In this document: one piece after another, positions 1 to 5,281 of the stretch | How positions within the stretch are numbered: the first letter of the stretch is position 1 | Layout: each line of letters begins with the position of its first letter | Notes under the pieces: model-generated | The model's input: only the letters and a program-made list of their open reading frames with translations | Databases searched by the model: none | What the model was told of the DNA's origin: nothing | Made by a program: the position numbers and the translations under genes | DNA from: an uncultured Mollicutes bacterium | GTDB taxonomy: Bacteria; Bacillota_I; Bacilli_A; RFN20; CAG-826 | Direction of reading: 5' to 3' | Length of the DNA: 5,374 bases | NCBI GenBank assembly: GCA_937893635.1 | Contig: CALBGF010000161.1 | Coordinates: forward strand, 1-5,374

Positions 1-1033
1 GGTCTTCACCAGCACGACGAGAAATTACATAAACAGCAGTATCATAAGTTGTGATGGTTTCATTAACAACATTTTCGACTTCTTTCCAAGGAACTTCATT
101 TACACAATAGACTGGTTTATAGTTACTATTTGGCCATCTACCAGCATGTAAGCCATAAGCAAAGTTACCTTTCTTAATTGATTCATCAGTAAAATATTCA
201 TATTTTTGATCTAATTTATCATTAACATCAAATCCGCGAGTTTTTAAAGCATTAGATAATTTTCCTTCAGTTGGATCGGCTTTGACTTCACCAGAGCCAT
301 AACCACTAACGGCGTATTTTCCTTTAGCACTAGCGATACCAAATAAAGAAACTTTTTCACTTGTTTGAAGTGGTAATGCTTCATTATTGTTCCATAATAA
401 GACTGTACCTTCTACAGCAACTTGCTCAGAAACTTTCTTGGAGTTTTCTCGCATAGTTTTATTATTTTTAATTGTGGACTTATTACCACTAGAATCAGTT
501 TGATAAATTGGTGTGCCATCAGCATTTCTTTCAATGAACTCCGAAGAGAATCTTTCGGCTTTTTCTCCCGCACCTTCTCCAGTTTGCACTTTTACATAAG
601 GATCAACACCAAGTGTTTTGTTAATTGGTGCTTCGTTATCTTTAGCAATACTTGATCCTACTCCTAAAAATGTTGAAAGTAATGAGAAAAATATGGTAAG
701 CATAACCCAAACTGAACAAGAATAGATTGTTTTTGTTGTTTTTTTGCTATCTTCTTTTTTACTTTCTATACTACCTTTTAGACAATACAAAACTAATGCT
801 GCTATAGCAATTACTACTGATATTAAGGCAATTACAAATAATAATGTTTGCCACCATGTTTCAAAAATAGTGACAGTATTGTTTGTCTGCGCAGCAATAC
901 CACTAGAAATAACATAAGCAACAATAATTCCGATTATGCTAAAAAATGCGACAATTCCACTTGCTCCACTAATGATGCCAAGAGGCAACTTGGTCACTTT
1001 GTTAAACAATTGGTTTTTGTTGCTAGTCTTCAT
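1..1033 (-). CDS. Membrane-anchored glycoside hydrolase family 3 protein (N-terminal part, truncated by window edge)
   Basis: This is the first 344 codons of a surface hydrolase that continues beyond position 1. The start is ATG at 1033-1031, 8 nt after AAAGGAGG; the ATG four bases upstream is out of frame and soon meets a stop. Three hydrophobic helices lie at about residues 17-44, 64-85 and 104-126. The lysine-rich N-terminus and the lysine-rich linker 86-103 should be cytoplasmic, placing everything after residue 127 outside the cell. From about residue 208 the sequence matches the start of the GH3 alpha/beta sandwich (Glyco_hydro_3_C): EGTVLLWNNNEALPL at 208-222, KVSLFG at 227-232, SGYGSGEV at 243-250 and SRRAGED at 338-344. 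In classical GH3 enzymes this domain follows the TIM barrel; here it comes first, as in reversed-order GH3 beta-glucosidases of gut Bacillota. The catalytic aspartate of the barrel would lie outside the window, so activity and substrate cannot be judged. The family assignment is firm; a beta-glucosidase-like role is inferred. Confidence 0.85.
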   Translation of the reverse strand, partial: MKTSNKNQLFNKVTKLPLGIISGASGIVAFFSIIGIIVAYVISSGIAAQTNNTVTIFETWWQTLLFVIALISVVIAIAALVLYCLKGSIESKKEDSKKTTKTIYSCSVWVMLTIFFSLLSTFLGVGSSIAKDNEAPINKTLGVDPYVKVQTGEGAGEKAERFSSEFIERNADGTPIYQTDSSGNKSTIKNNKTMRENSKKVSEQVAVEGTVLLWNNNEALPLQTSEKVSLFGIASAKGKYAVSGYGSGEVKADPTEGKLSNALKTRGFDVNDKLDQKYEYFTDESIKKGNFAYGLHAGRWPNSNYKPVYCVNEVPWKEVENVVNETITTYDTAVYVISRRAGED

Positions 1034-1041
1034 ACATTTTT

Positions 1042-1078
1042 CCTCCTTTAAAGTGGGGTGTGTTAATAATGAAACCCC
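1042..1078 (-). promoter_or_regulatory. Ribosome binding site of the GH3 gene with a small leader hairpin before it
   Basis: AAAGGAGG on the minus strand at 1049-1042 is a near-perfect Shine-Dalgarno sequence 8 nt before the ATG, and it fixes the start. Immediately upstream in the leader, GGGGT (1078-1074 on the minus strand) can pair with ACCCC (1059-1055) around a 14-nt loop. It is the only G/C-dense spot in an A+T-rich gap. The ribosome site is secure; whether the short hairpin matters is unknown. Confidence 0.6.
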
Positions 1079-1090
1079 TATCAAGAAGTT

Positions 1091-1119
1091 ATATTATTAA
1101 TATAAAATTAGCAACTCAA
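1091..1119 (-). promoter_or_regulatory. Candidate promoter of the GH3 gene, abutting the LytTR-type repeats
   Basis: On the minus strand TTGAGT (1119-1114) and TAATAT (1096-1091) are separated by 17 bp. Each matches the sigma-A consensus at four of six positions. The predicted start, near 1084, gives a leader of about 50 nt. The -35 begins inside the last three bases of the downstream direct repeat, the arrangement expected when a bound activator recruits polymerase to a weak promoter. The A+T-rich background allows other -10 choices, for example TATATT at 1104-1099. Confidence 0.4.
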
Positions 1120-1150
1120 TTACTTATTCCGTAGAGCCAATTACTTATTC
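1117..1150 (-). promoter_or_regulatory. Paired 13-bp direct repeats, probable LytTR response-regulator binding site
   Basis: CAATTACTTATTC occurs at 1117-1129 and again, identical, at 1138-1150. The copies are 21 bp apart, two helical turns, so both face the same side of the DNA. On the minus strand each contains TAAGTAATT, which fits the published LytTR consensus [TA][AC][CA]GTTN[AG][TG] at seven of nine positions. Known LytTR sites are two such 9-bp repeats about 12 bp apart, as here. The pair begins at the last base of the kinase stop codon and lies just upstream of the GH3 promoter, next to a gene for a LytTR regulator. Regulation of GH3 by that regulator is inferred. Confidence 0.65.
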
Positions 1151-2484
1151 TACACATCATTTCGTAAAAATAAGATGTTCAAATTAAAAATGTTATCTTC
1201 AACGGCAATAGATAAATTTCCAGCATATTTATCAACAATATAAGCGATACTTTTCATACCAAATCCATGATAATTTTTATCGGGATTATTAGTAATTGGT
1301 AAGCCATCTTTTCCGAATATAATTTCTCCTTTATAAGAATTTTTAATATTGATAGAAACAAAACCATTGGCTTTATGTACTTTTAAATTAATTAAGCGTT
1401 CTTCAGGATCTTTGACTTTTAAAGTCGCATAAATTGCATTATCCATAATGTTTCCAAATAGTGAATAAATATCGGATTCACTTAAAAAAGATAAAGAAGA
1501 GCCATCGACGACACAAGTAAATTTAATGCCTTTACCATTACATCTAAATCCTTTTTCTGTAAGTATTACATCGAGTGCTTCATTTCCAGTTTTAACAGAG
1601 CTATCATAAATAGCAATTGATTGCTCAATTTCTGATATTTCTTCGTTTGTTAAATTCTTTCCATCCGTAATAGCGCGAATTTTATGACGCATGTCATGAC
1701 ATTTGATGTTAATTAAATCCATATTTTCTTGCAAAACTTGATATTGTTCTTTTTCTTGATGCCATAATTTTTGTAAGATATCTAATTCACGTTTTGCTTC
1801 TTTGGTTGATAATTGTCCAAATTGTGAAGCAAGTAATAATATTCCACATAATGTATTTGTGGCATAGTTAATTGCGGATCCTAAAGAATCTTCTTGAAGA
1901 TAATAAGTAATAACCGAACTAATAACAATATTTATTAAAACTCCTGCACCAATTAAGGCAAATAATGTTTTACTTTTAATCCTTAAATCAGTGCCAGTTT
2001 TTATTTGTTTAGCAAAGACAACATAAATTATCCAATAAACAATAAAATAACAAATTAAATATAATGTAGCGGCAAATAAAGTTGTTTTATCAAAACTAGA
2101 AAAATCTATAATTGCGTTACTATACATTCCTAAAAGAGGGCTAACGCCTTGTTCAACAATTGAAAAAGTTAAATTAGTAAATTCATACGCTAAATGTTGA
2201 GTCGTATAAGACGCTAGTGCGCAAAATAAAACGCTTATAAATGGTTCATCATAGATAAACCATAGAGATAACAAAGAAATGCTAAAAATAATAAAGAAAT
2301 TAAGACAACTAAAATAAAATGTATTATTTGGAAATGGAATTGCTGCAACTAAAAATAAAACTAGTAATGATGCTATAAATCTTAAAATATACATTTTTCG
2401 TTTTTTTAATCGAAAACTATATAAAAATTCAGCAATAACTAATTCAATAACAAATAAAAATTTATAAAAAACAATGTAAGTCAT
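1150..2484 (-). CDS. GHKL-type sensor histidine kinase (AgrC/VirS-like)
   Basis: This is a 444-residue membrane kinase that should autophosphorylate on histidine and pass the phosphate to the adjacent regulator. Seven hydrophobic helices (about 2-23, 32-50, 56-78, 81-97, 135-158, 173-195 and 204-223) form the sensor. Basic residues after helices 1 and 5 predict an outside N-terminus and an outer loop at about 98-134. A helical linker leads to the phosphoacceptor motif CHDMRHKI (His263), typical of the HPK10-like group. The GNEALDVIL element (300-308) follows. The ATPase domain shows the N-box FGNIMDNAIYA (Asn345 and Asn349) and the G-box HGFGMKSI (406-412). The ATG follows the regulator's TAA with no gap, so translation is probably coupled, and only a weak GGTG stands in for a ribosome site. 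Kinases of this group often sense peptides, but no AgrB or AgrD-like gene is visible, so the ligand is unknown. Confidence 0.92.
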   Translation of the reverse strand: MTYIVFYKFLFVIELVIAEFLYSFRLKKRKMYILRFIASLLVLFLVAAIPFPNNTFYFSCLNFFIIFSISLLSLWFIYDEPFISVLFCALASYTTQHLAYEFTNLTFSIVEQGVSPLLGMYSNAIIDFSSFDKTTLFAATLYLICYFIVYWIIYVVFAKQIKTGTDLRIKSKTLFALIGAGVLINIVISSVITYYLQEDSLGSAINYATNTLCGILLLASQFGQLSTKEAKRELDILQKLWHQEKEQYQVLQENMDLINIKCHDMRHKIRAITDGKNLTNEEISEIEQSIAIYDSSVKTGNEALDVILTEKGFRCNGKGIKFTCVVDGSSLSFLSESDIYSLFGNIMDNAIYATLKVKDPEERLINLKVHKANGFVSINIKNSYKGEIIFGKDGLPITNNPDKNYHGFGMKSIAYIVDKYAGNLSIAVEDNIFNLNILFLRNDV

Positions 2485-3201
2485 TTATTCACCAGTCCCA
2501 TACATGGCAATATAGTCATTTAAATCTTTAATGAAACTTTTCTTTTTAGCACGCGATACTTGTAAAGAAATATTATTTAGTATGGCAATGTTTCCTTTTA
2601 CAGCAGTTACATAAGCTAAATTTACGAAATAACAACGATTACACATAGAAAATGGTTCATCTTTTAATAAATCTTGTAAAGATACCAGTGTTCCAGTATT
2701 ACGATATTCATTTCCATCTTCCATATGAAAGATTAAAATGTGTTGCATTATTTCAATATATTTGATTTTAGAAGTATTAATGCGAGTTTTTCCATCTTTA
2801 TTATTAATCCATATTTCTTTTCCTTGCTTTTTGGTAACGGTTTTTAAAATATTGGCAAAGCGAATTGCAAAATTTTTATAACTAACTGGTTTAATAATAA
2901 AATCAAAAGCACGCACAGAATAACCATTAATTGCCATTTGTAACATATTGGTAACAAAAACAATGGTAACATCATTATCTTTTTCACGGAGTATTTTTGC
3001 TGCGGTCATTCCATCAATTCCTGGCATAGCAATATCTAAAAATACGATATCTGCGCCATTATAGGCCTCAATAAAAGATTGGACATTAGAATAACGTGTA
3101 ACTGAAAACTCTTCTTCTTTTTCCTCTCCGTATTTATTTATACAAGATATCAAATTATTGGCATCAAGATTATCGTCTTCCACAATAATAATGTTTCTCA
3201 T
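2485..3201 (-). CDS. LytTR-family response regulator
   Basis: This 238-residue protein is a DNA-binding transcription regulator. The receiver domain (about 1-122) shows the acidic pair Glu8/Asp9, the phosphoacceptor Asp56 in VFLDIAMPG, Thr84 in VFVTN and Lys104 in FIIKPVSY, all the residues needed for phosphotransfer. The LytTR domain (about 126-233) has its usual landmarks: MCNRCYFVNLAYV (186-198) and VSRAKKKSF (215-223). The start ATG sits 7 nt after AAGGAG. The gene is first in the operon and is joined to the kinase by TAA-ATG with no spacer; the partnership is therefore well supported. LytTR regulators bind paired direct repeats spaced by about two helical turns, and such a pair lies just beyond the kinase gene. 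The family resembles AgrA and VirR, but orthology to either is not claimed. Confidence 0.93.
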   Translation of the reverse strand: MRNIIIVEDDNLDANNLISCINKYGEEKEEEFSVTRYSNVQSFIEAYNGADIVFLDIAMPGIDGMTAAKILREKDNDVTIVFVTNMLQMAINGYSVRAFDFIIKPVSYKNFAIRFANILKTVTKKQGKEIWINNKDGKTRINTSKIKYIEIMQHILIFHMEDGNEYRNTGTLVSLQDLLKDEPFSMCNRCYFVNLAYVTAVKGNIAILNNISLQVSRAKKKSFIKDLNDYIAMYGTGE

Positions 3202-3220
3202 AGGCTATCTCCTTATATTA

Positions 3221-3250
3221 ATTAAGCATCAAAAACAACCTATTTGTCAA
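3221..3250 (-). promoter_or_regulatory. Candidate promoter of the regulator-kinase operon
   Basis: The minus strand carries a perfect -35 hexamer, TTGACA (3250-3245). After 18 bp comes CTTAAT (3226-3221), which matches TATAAT at four of six positions. Transcription would start near 3214-3215, right at the AAGGAG ribosome site (3214-3209), giving a very short leader. That tightness and the poor -10 keep confidence low. An alternative -10, TATAAC at 3272-3267, lacks a recognisable -35. Confidence 0.35.
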
Positions 3251-3303
3251 CAATTAGACTGAAAATGTTATAATTTTCTAGCATTTTCAATGTATTTATT
3301 ATG

Positions 3304-3312
3304 CAATTACTT
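3304..3312 (-). promoter_or_regulatory. Single LytTR-like half-site upstream of the regulator gene
   Basis: CAATTACTT here is identical to the first nine bases of both repeats at 1117-1150 and has the same orientation relative to the downstream gene. No convincing partner lies 21 bp to either side. It may be a weak autoregulatory site, or a chance match in A+T-rich DNA. Confidence 0.25.
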
Positions 3313-3333
3313 GATATTTATAATTTAAAACAT

Positions 3334-3370
3334 AAAAAAAGATATTACGCAAATTCATTTGCGTAATATC
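3334..3370 (-). terminator. Rho-independent terminator of the ATPase gene
   Basis: A perfect inverted repeat has 14-bp arms (3341-3354 and 3357-3370; arm GATATTACGCAAAT) and a two-base spacer. On the minus strand it is followed by seven T residues (3340-3334). It starts 27 nt after the ATPase stop codon and points the right way. The stem is A+T-rich but long. It should also shield the regulator operon from read-through. There is no T-run on the plus-strand side. The core CAAAT-NN-ATTTG recurs in the ATPase promoter region, so the element may be more than a terminator. Confidence 0.75.
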
Positions 3371-3397
3371 AAACTAAGTAGAAATTCATTAATTTTA

Positions 3398-4780
3398 CTA
3401 AAAATTATAAAAATCTTTTAAAACGAAACAATTATATTTAGATAAATCCAAATTAGTATCAAATCCGTTTTTAGAAATAAAACCAAGTTTATAAAATTTA
3501 ATATTTAATTGCTGTACTTGTGTTTCTTCTTCTCTTATTTCTTTAATGCCCACTAGCGCATTTGTATATTTACATTCATATTGAATATAACCGGATTTAT
3601 CTAGTGTTACAACATCAAATTGTCTATTGATTTTATTTTTCGAATCATTAAAAGTATATGTGCCAAGTTCATAAATGATTGGTGAGATTTTTCCCATAAG
3701 ATTCATTCTTAATAAAAATTCTAATGCAATGTTTTCAAATTTTTTAGGAATATATTGAGTCTCTAAATCTTCTTTTATAAAATTGTCAAAAAAGAACTTT
3801 GGGTTAGCTCTATTAAGAGAAAAAGGACTATTAAAAACATACTTATAATAAAAATGCATAAGATTATCTTCAAATGTATAAAAAACTTTTTTGTTATTAT
3901 GTTTTTCGTTAATTGGAACCACTTTTTTTATTATATTCATTTCAATTAATTTATTTAGTAAATAGTCAGGTCTTGCATCTTTGTATTGATTTAATTTGGC
4001 TACAATATCGCTATATTTACTTGTTCCACGGCCTAAAATTGCAATCAAATCATTTAAATAACTTATTTTTTGTGTTTCAGATAAAATCATTTCGTTTAAT
4101 TCATGTTCAATTATTGAATCTTTTTTAATTATAAGGTTTATGATATTTTCATTTGCAGATATAGAAGAATTAATTAAAGAATTAAAATAAGGTAATCCAC
4201 CAAAAATAGAATACATTTTTATTTTGTCTTCTGGAGAATAATTCTCGTAAAATAATGAAGATGTGTAGTAATCAAAAGGGCAAATTAGCATTATGTGATT
4301 AAATCTGCCATAGGAATGGGAACCATATTCAATCATCTTTTTCATAATAGTCACATAGCTTCCTGAAATTATAAGTTTTAATTTTGATTTGTTTTTATAT
4401 TTATCAATAGCAACTGCTAAAGAAGATTCAATGGAAAAATCATCATCTAATAGAAAAGAAAACTCATCAATAACAAGAACATATTCTTTATCAATTGATA
4501 GCTTAAAAGCATAATCAAAGAAATCATCAAAACTATTAAATTTAAGATTGCCAATATTTAAAGTATGGCAAAAGGATTCTCCAAGATATTCTAAATTTAA
4601 AAGAGAAGATGTCCTTTTGCACTCATAATGTATAACTGCACCATTATAGTCTTTAATTGCTTCATTTATAATTTCAGTTTTGCCAACTCTTCTTCTACCA
4701 TAAATCATAATACTTTCAAATTTTGTGGATTTAAGACTATCACGTATTTCTTTTAATTCTTCTTCTCTACCAATAAACAT
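3398..4780 (-). CDS. Archaeal-type AAA ATPase with C-terminal DUF234 domain
   Basis: This is a 460-residue putative P-loop ATPase of unknown cellular role. Walker A is GRRRVGKT (28-35), Walker B is VLVIDEF (101-107, Asp105 and Glu106) and a sensor-like LIISGS lies at 136-141. The family elements YGRF (157-160) and SIFGGLPYF (191-199) follow. A winged-helix-like segment occupies about 236-300. The C-terminal region (about 305-455) opens with DNLMHFYYKYVF, characteristic of DUF234. It contains Glu349 in FENIALEF, Asp389 in QFDVV and ECK at 402-404, an arrangement resembling a PD-(D/E)XK nuclease centre. The start chosen is ATG at 4780-4778, matching the family's usual MFIGRE opening. A GTG nine bases upstream lies inside the ribosome site. 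The gene stands alone, with its own promoter region and terminator, both bearing the same palindrome. Relatives are common in archaea and scattered in bacteria, which suggests transfer. DNA cleavage is inferred, not shown. Confidence 0.88.
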   Translation of the reverse strand: MFIGREEELKEIRDSLKSTKFESIMIYGRRRVGKTEIINEAIKDYNGAVIHYECKRTSSLLNLEYLGESFCHTLNIGNLKFNSFDDFFDYAFKLSIDKEYVLVIDEFSFLLDDDFSIESSLAVAIDKYKNKSKLKLIISGSYVTIMKKMIEYGSHSYGRFNHIMLICPFDYYTSSLFYENYSPEDKIKMYSIFGGLPYFNSLINSSISANENIINLIIKKDSIIEHELNEMILSETQKISYLNDLIAILGRGTSKYSDIVAKLNQYKDARPDYLLNKLIEMNIIKKVVPINEKHNNKKVFYTFEDNLMHFYYKYVFNSPFSLNRANPKFFFDNFIKEDLETQYIPKKFENIALEFLLRMNLMGKISPIIYELGTYTFNDSKNKINRQFDVVTLDKSGYIQYECKYTNALVGIKEIREEETQVQQLNIKFYKLGFISKNGFDTNLDLSKYNCFVLKDFYNF

Positions 4781-4785
4781 ATTAT

Positions 4786-4792
4786 TCACCTC
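4786..4792 (-). promoter_or_regulatory. Ribosome binding site that decides the ATPase start
   Basis: GAGGTGA on the minus strand is an exact match to the extended Shine-Dalgarno sequence and lies 5 nt before the ATG at 4780. The GTG at 4789-4787 is part of this element and has no ribosome site of its own at a proper distance, so the longer 463-codon reading is unlikely. Confidence 0.75.
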
Positions 4793-4798
4793 AATAAT

Positions 4799-4827
4799 AG
4801 TATATACCTAATCTTATTTTTATGCAA
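4799..4827 (-). promoter_or_regulatory. Candidate promoter of the ATPase gene
   Basis: On the minus strand TTGCAT (4827-4822) and TATACT (4804-4799) are 17 bp apart. The -10 is good (5/6) and the -35 weak (3/6). Transcription would start close to 4793, just before the ribosome site. A better -35, TTGACG (4842-4837), lacks a good -10 at normal spacing. Either way the tandem palindromes lie over or beside the -35 region, so repression through them is plausible. Confidence 0.4.
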
Positions 4828-4856
4828 ATCCATTTGCGTCAAATCTATTTGCGTAA
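4822..4856. repeat. Tandem CAAAT-NN-ATTTG palindromes upstream of the ATPase gene
   Basis: Two copies of CAAAT-NN-ATTTG lie at 4825-4836 and 4840-4851, centres 15 bp apart, each followed by CGT. ATTTGCGT is directly repeated at 4832-4839 and 4847-4854. The same palindrome, extended, forms the terminator hairpin beyond the other end of the gene (core 3350-3361). The 18-bp cores at 4822-4839 and 3347-3364 match at 16 of 18 positions. A related half, CAAATGCGT, lies at 4892-4900 against the antitoxin -10. Operator sites for a dimeric protein, or termini of a small mobile unit, are both possible. Confidence 0.6.
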
Positions 4857-4866
4857 AAACGAAATA

Positions 4867-4887
4867 TACAATTGTATTGCAATTGTA
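4867..4887. promoter_or_regulatory. Operator-like repeat of the toxin-antitoxin operon
   Basis: TACAATTG (4867-4874) and CAATTGTA (4880-4887) form a perfect 8-bp inverted repeat around five bases. The sequence also reads as CAATTGTA repeated directly at 4869 and 4880, 11 bp or one helical turn apart. It covers the -35 of the antitoxin promoter. RHH antitoxins typically repress their own operon through such repeats; binding here is inferred. Confidence 0.5.
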
Positions 4888-4905
4888 AATACAAATGCGT
4901 ATAAT
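4877..4905 (+). promoter_or_regulatory. Promoter of the toxin-antitoxin operon
   Basis: TTGCAA (4877-4882, 4/6) and a perfect TATAAT (4900-4905) are separated by exactly 17 bp. Transcription should start near 4912, giving a leader of about 60 nt before the antitoxin ATG. That leader includes a weak all-A/T inverted repeat (ATAAATT at 4914-4920 with AATTTAT at 4927-4933). This is the best-formed promoter in the window. Confidence 0.7.
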
Positions 4906-4953
4906 GAATATAGATAAATTATTTTAAATTTATGTAAAAACCAATTAGGATGG

Positions 4954-4960
4954 AAAGGAG
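4954..4960 (+). promoter_or_regulatory. Ribosome binding site of the antitoxin gene
   Basis: AAAGGAG lies 12 nt before the ATG at 4973, longer than the usual 5-9 nt. No in-frame start codon lies closer, and MATKSSNLYARI is the expected opening of this family, so the start stands. Confidence 0.7.
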
Positions 4961-4972
4961 ATTAGATTATAT

Positions 4973-5281
4973 ATGGCAACAAAATCATCAAATTTATATG
5001 CTAGAATTGAGCCAGAAGTCAAAGAAAAAGCTGAAAGTATTTTAGCAACACTCGGCATTTCTGTTTCAGGTGCAATTAATATGTTTTATAAACAAATTAT
5101 TTTACAAAAAGGAATTCCATTTGATGTAAAAATTCCTTCTACTACACTTGTAGATATCACTAAATTATCTGATTCCGATCTTGATGAAGAGCTTGATAAA
5201 GGATATCAAGATATGAAATGTGGTCGAACAACAAAAGCAAAGGAAGTATTCGCTAATATTAATAAGGATTATCAATTATGA
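4973..5281 (+). CDS. RelB/DinJ-family antitoxin
   Basis: This 102-residue protein is the antitoxin of a type II pair: it should neutralise the toxin by direct binding and repress its own operon. The ribbon-helix-helix domain comprises a strand at about 7-12 (NLYARI), helix A at 14-28 and helix B at 31-45. The stretch LGISVSGAINMFYKQIILQKGIPFD (residues 27-51) carries the DinJ signature: LGIS, then A-I-N-MF, then GIPF. The acidic tail (about 57-102) would wrap the toxin. E. coli DinJ has 86 residues, so this is slightly longer. The stop overlaps the toxin start as ATGA, a normal arrangement for such pairs. DinJ and RelB names are used loosely in this family, so no symbol is assigned. Confidence 0.9.
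   Translation: MATKSSNLYARIEPEVKEKAESILATLGISVSGAINMFYKQIILQKGIPFDVKIPSTTLVDITKLSDSDLDEELDKGYQDMKCGRTTKAKEVFANINKDYQL

Noticed and set aside
422..655. Plus-strand open frame of 77 codons
   Set aside because: It lies antisense within the GH3 coding region, has no ribosome site and no recognisable protein pattern.
848..1051. Plus-strand open frame of 67 codons
   Set aside because: It is the reverse of the GH3 membrane-helix region; its composition is that of a shadow frame.
3244..3274. Plus-strand promoter-like pair TTGTCA and TATAAT upstream of the regulator gene
   Set aside because: The spacing is 19 bp, and a plus-strand transcript would only run antisense into the ATPase gene; no plus-strand gene follows.
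3202..3397. Small peptide pheromone gene in the gap before the regulator operon
   Set aside because: No open frame with a ribosome site and an AgrD-like pattern was found in either direction.
3913..4128. Plus-strand open frame of 71 codons
   Set aside because: It lies antisense within the well-supported ATPase gene and has no ribosome site.
4781..4789. GTG start adding three residues to the ATPase
   Set aside because: The GTG is part of the GAGGTGA ribosome site, and the ATG at 4780 gives the usual family N-terminus.
4822..4856. CRISPR-like array
   Set aside because: The repeats are short palindromes 15 bp apart with no unique spacers of proper length and no cas genes.
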